A stretch of DNA of 64,000 nt from Ancylomarina subtilis. GTDB lineage: Bacteria; Bacteroidota; Bacteroidia; Bacteroidales; Marinifilaceae. Below the pieces are notes generated by a model. It saw only the letters and a list, made by a program, of their open reading frames with translations, was not told the DNA's origin and ran no database searches. The position numbers were made by a program, and so were the translations under genes. Below, piece by piece: positions 8,451 through 16,561 of this stretch (position 1 is its first letter; each line of letters begins with the position of its first letter). The stretch spans positions 50,206-114,205 of the forward strand of contig NZ_SHKN01000004.1 of the NCBI RefSeq assembly GCF_004217115.1, in the 5' to 3' direction.

Positions 8451-9404
8451 TTAATTACAATCAAACCACTTTACAAATCGTTTGATACCTTCAGCAAAAC
8501 TGACCTGTGGCTTGTAGCCGATTAATTTTTCTGCTCTGGAAATATCGGCATAAGTCTGTTTTACATCCCCTGCCTGCATTGGCAATCTGTTTATCAATGT
8601 TTCAACTTTGGCTTCTTTACCTAAGACCTCAATAAGCTCACTTAAAAGTACCGGAAAGCAATTTCCTAAATTTATCGTCTCATATACAGACTGATGGGTA
8701 TCCAAATAATGACAAGCTTGAATAATCCCGCTTACAGTATCTTCAATATAGGTGTAATCTCTAGCTGTGGTTCCATCTCCAAAAACTGGAATAGATTTGC
8801 CCTCCCGCATTAAACGCAAGAATTTGTGAATGGCTAAATCCGGACGTTGTCTGGGACCAAAAACTGTGAAAAAACGGAGATTTATAATGTCAAAATCATA
8901 TAAATGATGATAGGTATGGTTTAATAATTCACAACTCTTTTTGGTAAAGGCATAAGGCGAAATAGGCTCATCCAATTTGGAATCTTCCTGAAATGGAACA
9001 CTTTCAGTATTGCCATAAACAGATGACGAAGATGCAAATGCCATTTTCTTTATCGACTTCTCGCGCATATAGGTCAAAATATTTTGAGTCGCCGTGATAT
9101 TGCTGTCAATATAACTTTTCGGATCATCTATGGAAGGTCTGACCCCAGCCTTACCAGCTAAATGTATAATCAAATCAACATTCTCTTCAATCTGGTTGAC
9201 GGGAATTTCTTTTCTCAGATCAATTTCATAAAAACTAAAATTTGAATGAGTTCTAAACCCCTCCATATTTCGCTCTTTTACAGCTTTGGGATAAAAAGGA
9301 TCAAAATTATCAAGTCCAACAACCTGATACCCTTGTTCCAGAAGTCTTTCACATACGTGGGATCCTATAAATCCAGCACAACCCGTTACCATAATTGATT
9401 TCAT
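8451..9404 (-). CDS. NAD-dependent UDP-sugar 4-epimerase (UDP-glucuronate epimerase-like)
   Basis: A 317-residue extended SDR protein from ATG 9404; an upstream in-frame ATG at 9446 would add 14 residues not seen in the family. The NAD motif is TGCAGFIGSHVCERLL; LDNFDPFYPKAVKERN resembles UDP-glucuronate 4-epimerases of the CapI/WbnF type; SSSVYG and YAFTKKS supply the catalytic Ser, Tyr and Lys; FTVFGPRQRPDLAIHKF and FGDGTTARDYTYIEDTV complete the sugar-binding half. Likely product is UDP-galacturonate from UDP-glucuronate, although a UDP-glucose 4-epimerase cannot be ruled out. Its place between two GT39 genes suggests that it makes the nucleotide sugar loaded on the lipid carrier. Confidence 0.82.
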   Translation of the reverse strand: MKSIMVTGCAGFIGSHVCERLLEQGYQVVGLDNFDPFYPKAVKERNMEGFRTHSNFSFYEIDLRKEIPVNQIEENVDLIIHLAGKAGVRPSIDDPKSYIDSNITATQNILTYMREKSIKKMAFASSSSVYGNTESVPFQEDSKLDEPISPYAFTKKSCELLNHTYHHLYDFDIINLRFFTVFGPRQRPDLAIHKFLRLMREGKSIPVFGDGTTARDYTYIEDTVSGIIQACHYLDTHQSVYETINLGNCFPVLLSELIEVLGKEAKVETLINRLPMQAGDVKQTYADISRAEKLIGYKPQVSFAEGIKRFVKWFDCN

Positions 9405-9538
9405 GTGATTATCTTTTTTTAGTTTTTGCCATATAGAAGTGCCCACACATTTTCCAACTGTGTCAGAAATCTTGGACAGCGTTCAGTTTATAATTCGTTA
9501 GTTTTGATTAACCGTTAACGCAATACTTGTAAAATATT

Positions 9539-11179
9539 CTATTCTAAACTTTTGGGTCTTATAACAGACAGGTACTTTTGAAACCGAGCTCTATTCCCCG
9601 TACGGTTGTTATCAAAATAGTCTAAAACTTCAATCTCAATCCGATCTTTAATTTCTGTTGGCAATATGTCTTCAGGTTTTTGACTAGAAAGAACAACAAA
9701 CGCCTTGTTCTCTGGCAATTCAGCGTTTTCTTCATAATCCCAAGGAGTTACATTTCGACCAATTTCCCAAACCAGTTCAATTCGGAAACCATCCTTCCCT
9801 ATGCTATAAAAATTAAGGGACTTCACCGATTCCATTTGACGCACTTCCCTGATATCTCTAAAGTTAGGATTCTTATTTATAAATTGTCCAACATGTGGCA
9901 TTATAAGCCCCTGAAATGTTAAAGTCAAGAAACCAATCGCTATCAACAGTTTATTAACGTCTTTCCTTTTCCATGCCCCGATCAGCAATACACAAAGGAA
10001 TTCAAACACAATAGTCAGTAGGATAAAAATAACCAATGATATATACCCTGGCAAATAAAAGAGATAGAACAAAGCAAAGGGAATTGCAAAAGTGACCAAT
10101 ACAATCAAAAACACATTAACCCCAAACAAGATTTTATCCCACTTATCCGCCTTATTCTCCTTAAACACAGTCAATAAATAATTGAGATAATAAGCGACAA
10201 TAAAAGCTGATGGAATCAATACAGGCAGTAGGTATCTATCTTTTTTTTCAGGCAATAATGAAAGCAGAAAAACAGAAGCCAAAGTCCATATAAGAGCTAA
10301 TTTATACCCCTTGTGTTCCTGAAATCGCTTTAAGCCATAAGGGAATAATAAAGCTGTTGTAACAAATAAGGTCCATATACCCGATTGAATTGGAAAATTC
10401 CAGTAATACCAGAATGGTCTGACATGTCTGTTCATCCATGACCCCGATTCGAGTTTAGCAACAGCAGCCAACGCTTCGGGATGCATAAAATAAATATAGA
10501 CAGGCCACCAAAAGCTAATAACTAAGAATACAAAAATGCTAAGTAATAAAGGGCGCCACTTATTTACAACGGGTTTGCCGCCATATAATGTGATGTATAT
10601 CACTAAAAAAGGAAAAAGCACACTATAAAAGGCCACAGGGCCCTTACTCAGGAATGATAATCCTAACATAAGACCAGCACCTAAAAAGAGCTTCCAATTT
10701 GCCCCCTCTTTTTGCCAGGCTTTTACCAAAAGCCAAATGGCTCCCACCATAAAACTGTGGCAATAAATATCCCAGGTTCCGGTCCTCCCCATATGAAAGA
10801 CATAAAATGTCGTCGCTAAAACAAAACCAACGATTAAAGCCAAGGTTCTGTTTTTGTGCAATTCGAAGGATAAAGAATAGGCGAAAAACACAAGTAAACT
10901 TCCCATAATTCCCGCAGGAAAACGAAGCATACTGATATTATCTATTCCAAACCAACCGCCAAAAATCGCAGTAATCCAAGTTGGGAAAGGAGGTTTTGCC
11001 AATCGTAGTTCACCATTCATGTTGGGAATAAGCCAGCTTCCATGCTCGAGCATATCACGGGCAGTTACAAAATTGCGTGCCTCCATTATATTTACAAACA
11101 AACTGCCATTATTCAGGAAGAATGCAAATACACAAACCACACTAAGTGTAGTGAAATGCAACAAGCGCTTATTCTGCAT
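9539..11179 (-). CDS. GT39-family (ArnT-like) glycosyltransferase
   Basis: A 546-residue membrane protein with many hydrophobic helices and a soluble C-terminal domain (about 430-546). The N-terminal loop has MEARNFVTARDMLEHGSW and RLAKPPFPTWI, the acidic and KPP motifs of ArnT-type transferases that use an undecaprenyl-phosphate sugar as donor. GLMLGLSFLSKGPVAFY and LLPEKKDRYLLPVLIP match conserved helix-loop segments. It is distinct from the second GT39 protein of the cluster (6660-8231), so the two could add residues to different positions or acceptors. It lies 62 bp downstream of the LAB_N gene and 134 bp upstream of the epimerase. Confidence 0.86.
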   Translation of the reverse strand: MQNKRLLHFTTLSVVCVFAFFLNNGSLFVNIMEARNFVTARDMLEHGSWLIPNMNGELRLAKPPFPTWITAIFGGWFGIDNISMLRFPAGIMGSLLVFFAYSLSFELHKNRTLALIVGFVLATTFYVFHMGRTGTWDIYCHSFMVGAIWLLVKAWQKEGANWKLFLGAGLMLGLSFLSKGPVAFYSVLFPFLVIYITLYGGKPVVNKWRPLLLSIFVFLVISFWWPVYIYFMHPEALAAVAKLESGSWMNRHVRPFWYYWNFPIQSGIWTLFVTTALLFPYGLKRFQEHKGYKLALIWTLASVFLLSLLPEKKDRYLLPVLIPSAFIVAYYLNYLLTVFKENKADKWDKILFGVNVFLIVLVTFAIPFALFYLFYLPGYISLVIFILLTIVFEFLCVLLIGAWKRKDVNKLLIAIGFLTLTFQGLIMPHVGQFINKNPNFRDIREVRQMESVKSLNFYSIGKDGFRIELVWEIGRNVTPWDYEENAELPENKAFVVLSSQKPEDILPTEIKDRIEIEVLDYFDNNRTGNRARFQKYLSVIRPKSLE

Positions 11180-11241
11180 GAGACTTCTTTTTTGATTTTT
11201 ATAATTTTAAAATTTACCCAATTGATTCAGCCAAATCTGTC

Positions 11242-11865
11242 TTAGGCTTTACTCTTCCTTATCAAATGAATATTTCGAGCATAAATAACGGCACCTAACC
11301 CCTGTCCCATTAATAAAACAGGATCTTTACGATAAACGGCATATGACAGAATCATCATGGCTCCAATTAAACTTATCAGCCAAAAACCTAAAGGAAGTAC
11401 TGACTCACCTTTCTTCTCTGAGTAAATCCATTGGTAAATAAAACGAAAGGTAAAAATAATTTGTCCCATACTGCCCCATACCAGAAGCCAAAGTGGAATA
11501 TCCTGATTATAAAACAGAAGGTGCAATTTGCTTTCGAAATTCACAGCCATGTAACCAAAAGCAAACAGAGGGCTTATCAAGCAAACAATTCGGGATATTA
11601 AAGGTAACTCTTTCCAATTCCCTTTCAATTGCAGATTTCGAATATAGATGAAGTAAGTGATAACTTGCCCCAGAATAATGGCAAAATCATCTCTTAATAC
11701 ACCATAGACAAATAAGAGCCATGCAGCTAAAATACTAAGCTGCCAAAAAATTGTTGGAGAAAGGGATTTTTTAGCATTCTCCGATTGAATCCATTGAACA
11801 ATTAAACGGGCTGCAAATAGGCCCTGCGCCAAAAATCCGACGCCAAAAATAAAGTAATTGCTCAT
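11242..11865 (-). CDS. Duplicated LAB_N-domain membrane protein
   Basis: A 207-residue protein made of two copies of the lipid-A biosynthesis N-terminal (LAB_N, PF07578-like) unit. Copy one (about 5-85) and copy two (about 125-205) share the pattern R-x-I-x-QWIxSE, a short loop with a proline, FW, and a final GQxxxxxIYxRNxxL helix, each with about three membrane segments. The domain was named for its presence in front of some LpxB proteins but has no proven activity. Its start overlaps the stop of the upstream GT2 gene by one base (TAATG), showing translational coupling. With a carrier-sugar synthase before it and a GT39 after it, a flippase or accessory role for the lipid-linked sugar is a fair guess. 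Confidence 0.83.
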   Translation of the reverse strand: MSNYFIFGVGFLAQGLFAARLIVQWIQSENAKKSLSPTIFWQLSILAAWLLFVYGVLRDDFAIILGQVITYFIYIRNLQLKGNWKELPLISRIVCLISPLFAFGYMAVNFESKLHLLFYNQDIPLWLLVWGSMGQIIFTFRFIYQWIYSEKKGESVLPLGFWLISLIGAMMILSYAVYRKDPVLLMGQGLGAVIYARNIHLIRKSKA

Positions 11866-12587
11866 TATCCTTGTTTTGAAATTTCATAATCGATATATCG
11901 TTTCTTCATCCATCGATAAGCAAAACAATCGAGAAAAGGCCCGGTCAAACGATTAAACAAATGGTATTTAGCCTCTCCGGCAATTCTTGGAAAATGTCGA
12001 ACAGGGACTTGTTTTACTTTCCCGTTCAGCATCAATGTTAGTGCAGGAATAAAGCGATGCATTCCCTTAAAAAAAGGCATTTTTTTTGCGTAAGAAGTTT
12101 CAATAACTTTTAATGGACAACCTGTATCCTCAGCATCATCCTTGGTCATGAAACGTCTAAAATTATTAGCGATCTTCGAACTCATTTTTTTCACAAAACT
12201 GTCCTTTCTATTTTGTCTCATACCCGTTACAAGCGCAAAGTCCTTGCGATGTTCCAATAACAAGTTAAAATCCTCCGGACTGGTTTGCAGATCAGAGTCG
12301 ATATACCCAACATAAGGACTATCACAATAATCAATCCCCGCCTTAATAGCAGCACTCAAACCACAATTATTTAAAAGTGAAATATAAGAAAACGCCTCAT
12401 TTCGTTGACAAATCAGTTCAATTATCTCTTGTCCATTATCTGTAGACCCATCATTCACAAATAAAACCCGGGAAGGTACCAAAGCGATTTGAAGAAAAGC
12501 TGAAAGTTCACTTTCAAGTCGAAGCAGGTTCTCTTCCTCATTAAAAACAGGAACAATAATTGTAAACTCAATCCCTTCCATTTCCAT
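11865..12587 (-). CDS. GT2-family polyprenyl-phosphate sugar synthase (DPM1/ArnC-like)
   Basis: From ATG 12587 this is 240 residues; a longer open frame to 12689 adds a hydrophobic leader foreign to the family. TIIVPVFNEEENL, FVNDGSTDN and YIDSDLQTSP are the nucleotide-sugar and metal-binding motifs of GT2 enzymes of the dolichyl-phosphate-mannose synthase/ArnC type. RQNRKDSFVKKMSSKIANNF and DTGCPLKV also fit. No C-terminal membrane helices are present, so it probably acts at the inner face of the membrane and loads a sugar on undecaprenyl phosphate. It is the first gene of the cluster and overlaps the LAB_N gene by one base. Confidence 0.87.
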   Translation of the reverse strand: MEMEGIEFTIIVPVFNEEENLLRLESELSAFLQIALVPSRVLFVNDGSTDNGQEIIELICQRNEAFSYISLLNNCGLSAAIKAGIDYCDSPYVGYIDSDLQTSPEDFNLLLEHRKDFALVTGMRQNRKDSFVKKMSSKIANNFRRFMTKDDAEDTGCPLKVIETSYAKKMPFFKGMHRFIPALTLMLNGKVKQVPVRHFPRIAGEAKYHLFNRLTGPFLDCFAYRWMKKRYIDYEISKQG

Positions 12588-13051
12588 ATTTAATTTATAG
12601 ATTATATTATGTATAAATACGATAATCAGCACCGTAACACACACATGAAAAAATGATCGGCAAGTTATAAAAAACAAGCTTGGGCTCAAACTAAAAGCTC
12701 AGCTTTTTAAGCTTAATTCACGATGCTCATAAACGACTATACAATAACACGAAACAGCATACAAATGTACAATCCACTATAAAAAATAATAATTATTGAT
12801 TACATCAAATGCATTTTTTCATACTTATAATCAGACATCTGTCCGTATCAAAATAACATTCTTTTGAAAACTTCGTGACATTTGACAACAATAGATACAA
12901 TTCCCCCTCAGGATTACAAACAAAAACACATTTAAATCAAAAACTTACAAAACCAAAAGCAACCTTTTATGTTTTCTTACATCTTAGAATCAAATTCCAA
13001 CAATTAATTCTATAATTAGTTAAATCAGTTTATCATTAAAACCTCGAACTA
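12588..13051. other. 464-bp divergent intergenic region
   Basis: No gene is visible between the GT2 gene and the serpin gene. CAAATGTA at 12762-12769 reads TACATTTG on the minus strand, a match to the Bacteroidota -7 element for the glycosylation cluster, but no -33 TTG lies at the right distance. I found no clear promoter for the serpin and no long repeat. Confidence 0.5.
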
Positions 13052-14278
13052 ATGAAACGTATTTTATTTTTTACAATAATGTCATCAATGATTCTAGTTT
13101 CCTGTGATTTATTCGACTCAGATAAAAAAAAAACTGCGCCCACCCCCTTTCCCGAAAACATGGAGTTGGAAGCCAAATCCGTCATTGCGTCCAATAATGA
13201 ATTTGGATTTGATTTATTCAAAAAAATATATCAGGATGATTCAGCTGAAAACATGATGATATCCCCCATTAGTATCTCTCTAGCCTTGGCCATGACCTAC
13301 AACGGCGCTGAAAGAGAAACCCAAACGGCATTTGAAAACACCCTACACCTCACTGATTTCTCACGCGACCAAATTAATGCCATTTACCAAAATCTACAGA
13401 ACTACTTGAAGAAAACAGACCCTAAAGTGAAAATGAATATTGCCAATTCGGTATGGAGCAAGCAGGGAACAAATGTTGAAGAAGAATTCAGAAAAAACAT
13501 CCGAGAATTTTATAATTCAGAATTCCGAATCGAGGATTTTTCTAACCCCTCAACTCTGAATGCCATAAATAATTGGGTGGAAGATAATACGGAAGGTAAA
13601 ATTCAAAATATTTTAGATAGAATTGACTGCGATGCATTCATGTACCTGATCAATGCCATTTATTTTAAGGGTAAATGGGCAAATTCATTTGATATTAAAA
13701 ACACCTACAGTGGAATATTTACCGACGAAGATGCTGTAAATTCAACAGCCAAATATATGACTACAAATATGCACGTTGGATACCTGAATAATGATGTTTT
13801 CACAGCTCTTGAATTACCTTATGGGAACAATGATTATTCCATGGCCATCCTTTTGCCTAATGAAAACAAAAAAATAGCCGATGTTGTTGATCAGCTTAAT
13901 GACTCAAACTGGAACCAATGGATGAATTCATTTTCAAAACTGGAATTAAACGTGCATCTTCCTAAATTCAAATTTGAATACAAGCAAGAGTTAAGTAATA
14001 TTCTCATTCAGTTGGGAATGGAAAATCCATTCTCAAATACTGCAGATTTTTCAGGAATAAGTAGAGATTTACCTTTAAAAATCTCACGTGTCATCCACCA
14101 ATCCTTTATTGAAGTGAATGAGGAAGGAGCTGAAGCAGCAGCAGCCACTGTCGTTGAGGTAAGTGTTAACTCAGTAGGACCGTCAAATTTTATAAAACTT
14201 AACAAACCTTTCTTTTTTGCTATAAAAGAAAAACAAACCAATTCCATAGTGTTTATGGGAACTTTTAAAAAACCATAA
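13052..14278 (+). CDS. Lipoprotein serpin (serine protease inhibitor family)
   Basis: A 408-residue serpin with a lipoprotein signal ending ILVSC (lipidated Cys18) and acidic residues right after it (DLFDSD), which in this phylum often go with surface exposure. The body has NMMISPISISLALAMTYNGA, INAIYFKGKW, and the C-terminal NKPFFFAIKEKQTNSIVFMGTF. The reactive-loop hinge, about residues 362-372, reads EEGAEAAAAT: small residues at the sites that must insert into beta-sheet A, so it looks inhibitory. The P1 residue is near VSVNS but cannot be fixed because the loop seems slightly longer than in antitrypsin. It may protect the cell from host, prey or self proteases. No protease gene is adjacent. 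Confidence 0.9.
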   Translation: MKRILFFTIMSSMILVSCDLFDSDKKKTAPTPFPENMELEAKSVIASNNEFGFDLFKKIYQDDSAENMMISPISISLALAMTYNGAERETQTAFENTLHLTDFSRDQINAIYQNLQNYLKKTDPKVKMNIANSVWSKQGTNVEEEFRKNIREFYNSEFRIEDFSNPSTLNAINNWVEDNTEGKIQNILDRIDCDAFMYLINAIYFKGKWANSFDIKNTYSGIFTDEDAVNSTAKYMTTNMHVGYLNNDVFTALELPYGNNDYSMAILLPNENKKIADVVDQLNDSNWNQWMNSFSKLELNVHLPKFKFEYKQELSNILIQLGMENPFSNTADFSGISRDLPLKISRVIHQSFIEVNEEGAEAAAATVVEVSVNSVGPSNFIKLNKPFFFAIKEKQTNSIVFMGTFKKP

Positions 14279-14320
14279 ACATTTGTTTCAATTCTTCTGA
14301 ATTGATAAAGCTTAGAACAA

Positions 14321-14358
14321 AAAATCCTCATAAGTATAATATACTTACGAGGATTTTT
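14321..14358. terminator. Bidirectional terminator between the serpin and TIM-barrel genes
   Basis: A long hairpin (arms 14321-14338 and 14340-14357) with one mismatch and AT tails on both sides lies between two convergent genes. Confidence 0.85.
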
Positions 14359-14373
14359 CACATGCATTTAGAA

Positions 14374-15372
14374 CTAAACCAATACACCCATTTGCTCTTG
14401 CAAATAGTCGTCGTATATCGCCATGCTTGGTGTAATAAATTCGTGAATCACCGTATGGGGTTGAATGAAATCAACAATTTCTTTGACACGTTGTGTTTGG
14501 AAAGGCAGATGCTGATCAATTTTCAGCACATGCTTTCTGGCTGAGCTGTATTTCTCGCCATGAGTCAGGTTTTCCCAATCGGCAGGTAAGCCTTGGCGAA
14601 TTTGTTGCAACTGGTACTCACCTGATAAACTGAGATTCAAGTGCATGGATTGAATCCGTTTTCTGATATCAGCGGATAATTGGGATAATGTTTCCAGAAC
14701 AAAATCCACAGCCTCATCCTCACACCGTAATTTCGGATTGGTATTCATCAAATGGCCTGTATCCAAAACCAAATTCCATTTATCAAAATTCAAAGAAGCT
14801 GCAAAATCATCCGTTTGAAACGCATCTTTAAAATTTAAACCCGGCCACCAGAGATTTTCAATACCAATCACACAAGGAGGCTCCCCATCAGAGAATTCCT
14901 GAGACGTTCGATTTAAAAGTTCCGCAAAATTCTGTAAAACTTCCGTATCGGTATAAGTAAACTTGCGGGTAAAAGCATGTTCCAACTCCACATGTGCCGC
15001 GTGCATCACCGCTTGTTTGGGCTGGTATTCAGCAGCTAGTTCCCACAATTTCTTTTGTGTGGCTATCATCTCTTGCTGATTCCTCCCTCCACAGCAATAC
15101 TGGATATGGTCGGCTGGCATGGGTGGAAAATAAGTTTTTAAGCCCAGCTCTCCTTTTCGCCACACATCAAGCCAGGTAATCCAAAAAGGCAGGTGAATAC
15201 TTTTCACCAATTCCTTTGGTATTTCATCGGATGCTTGCTCATAACCAATCAGTAATTCAAGCCCATCAGCCTGACTAGCCTCTATATATTTTTTCAGACC
15301 TTTCCAGCCCCCCTCCAAGCGTTCTAAATCCGAAGGATGAACCGAAAAATCTACTAAATTCAAATATGCCAT
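14374..15372 (-). CDS. Xylose-isomerase-like TIM-barrel protein
   Basis: A 332-residue protein of the sugar phosphate isomerase/epimerase (AP endonuclease 2) fold. Likely metal ligands are visible in order: His in MHAAHVELEH, Glu in CVIGIENLWWPG, Asp and His in NLVLDTGHLMN, and a late His in SMHLNLS. The Cys pair in QYCCGGRNQQ and the large C-terminal region are particular to this subgroup. The substrate is unknown; relatives act on sugars, inosose or hydroxypyruvate. It stands alone, convergent with the serpin gene. CAAAAATA at 15393-15400 gives a possible -7 element (TATTTTTG on the minus strand). Confidence 0.72.
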   Translation of the reverse strand: MAYLNLVDFSVHPSDLERLEGGWKGLKKYIEASQADGLELLIGYEQASDEIPKELVKSIHLPFWITWLDVWRKGELGLKTYFPPMPADHIQYCCGGRNQQEMIATQKKLWELAAEYQPKQAVMHAAHVELEHAFTRKFTYTDTEVLQNFAELLNRTSQEFSDGEPPCVIGIENLWWPGLNFKDAFQTDDFAASLNFDKWNLVLDTGHLMNTNPKLRCEDEAVDFVLETLSQLSADIRKRIQSMHLNLSLSGEYQLQQIRQGLPADWENLTHGEKYSSARKHVLKIDQHLPFQTQRVKEIVDFIQPHTVIHEFITPSMAIYDDYLQEQMGVLV

Positions 15373-15641
15373 AATACTTACTTTAATCGGCTCAAAAATA
15401 GAATATATTTCAAAGCCAGCCCTTCATCTATTCAAAAACTTAGACGAATTGTTCAAACACAAATCATTCTGCATCAAAGTCTGATTCTAAAAAAGAGATT
15501 AGGCAAAAAAAGTCGCAAAAGATGCGTACTTTTGATCTCTGATTCCTCATTACCAAAGATGAATCATTTCAAGATAAAATGACTAAGCCTTAATATCAAG
15601 CTCGATACCAGGGCCTGTACCACATACTAAAACAAAAAAAC

Positions 15642-16487
15642 GTGAGTTTAATTGGAAAATATGCCGAACTAAAAGTTGCCAAATTGGTTGACTTTGGCGT
15701 TTACTTAACAGGAGAAGACGAAACCGAAATTCTACTACCAACCCGCTATGTACCTGAAAAAACCCAACTGGACGATACCATCAAGGTTTTTATCTACCGC
15801 GACTCAGAAGACCGTGTGATTGCGACGACTGAAAAGCCATATGCTATTGTAGGTGAATTTGCATGGTTGCGAGTTAAGGCGGTCACCCAGGTAGGTGCCT
15901 TTCTCGATTGGGGATTAATGAAAGATTTGCTTTGCCCTTTCCGCGAGCAAAAAATGAAAATGGAAGAAGGTCGAAGTTATTTGGTTTATATCTACGTTGA
16001 TGAAAAAACCGGACGTATTGCAGCTACAGCTAAACTTGAACAAATTATTAAAGATTTAAATGCCGAGTTTACAGAAGGTCAGGAAGTCAGCATTATGATT
16101 GGACATCAATCTGATTTGGGATACTCTGCCATTATCGACAATAAAGGCATGGGCATCCTTTACAACAATGAAATTTTTGGTGCCATCCGCGAAGGGGATG
16201 TTTACAAAGCCTGGATTAAAAAAGTACGTCCTGATGGAAAGATTGACCTTAGCCTTCAACAGCAAGGTTATCATCTTGAAGTACCACGCGTAGGCGAAGA
16301 ACTGTTTGAAATATTAAAAAAGGAAAATGGTTTCTTACCTCTCAACGATAAAAGTTCACCAGAAGAAATTTACGACAACTTACAAATGAGTAAGAAGAAC
16401 TTTAAAAAAGTGATTGGCTTACTCTACAAGCAACGCCTGATTACCATCGAAAAAGATGGTATACATCTGGTTAAAACCGAAAAATAA
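15642..16487 (+). CDS. CvfB/YitL-like S1-domain RNA-binding protein
   Basis: A 281-residue protein read from GTG 15642, since no ATG gives the full first S1 domain. It has several OB/S1-type units: residues 1-65 (AELKVAKLVDFGVYLTG), 70-130 (FAWLRVKAVTQVGAFLDWG, the diagnostic LDWGL segment), 145-210 (GYSAIIDNKGMGILYNNEIFG), and a C-terminal winged-helix at 220-281 (LPLNDKSSPEEIYDNLQMSKKNFKKVIGLLYKQ). This order is that of CvfB/YitL, proteins that bind RNA and affect virulence or stress expression in Firmicutes. A hairpin terminator follows at 16494. Confidence 0.85.
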   Translation: MSLIGKYAELKVAKLVDFGVYLTGEDETEILLPTRYVPEKTQLDDTIKVFIYRDSEDRVIATTEKPYAIVGEFAWLRVKAVTQVGAFLDWGLMKDLLCPFREQKMKMEEGRSYLVYIYVDEKTGRIAATAKLEQIIKDLNAEFTEGQEVSIMIGHQSDLGYSAIIDNKGMGILYNNEIFGAIREGDVYKAWIKKVRPDGKIDLSLQQQGYHLEVPRVGEELFEILKKENGFLPLNDKSSPEEIYDNLQMSKKNFKKVIGLLYKQRLITIEKDGIHLVKTEK

Positions 16488-16493
16488 AAACTG

Positions 16494-16537
16494 AAAGAGA
16501 CAATAGCAAGATTAAACCCTTTCATTGTCTCTTTTTT
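16494..16537 (+). terminator. Terminator after the CvfB-like gene
   Basis: Stem AAAGAGACAAT (16494-16504) pairs with ATTGTCTCTTT (16524-16534) across a 19-base loop and is followed by T residues. Confidence 0.75.
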
Positions 16538-16561
16538 CATACACAACCAACTAACACAATC

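Noticed and set aside
14008..14367. A 119-residue minus-strand open frame opposite the serpin end
   Set aside because: It is antisense to the conserved serpin C-terminus and crosses the bidirectional terminator.
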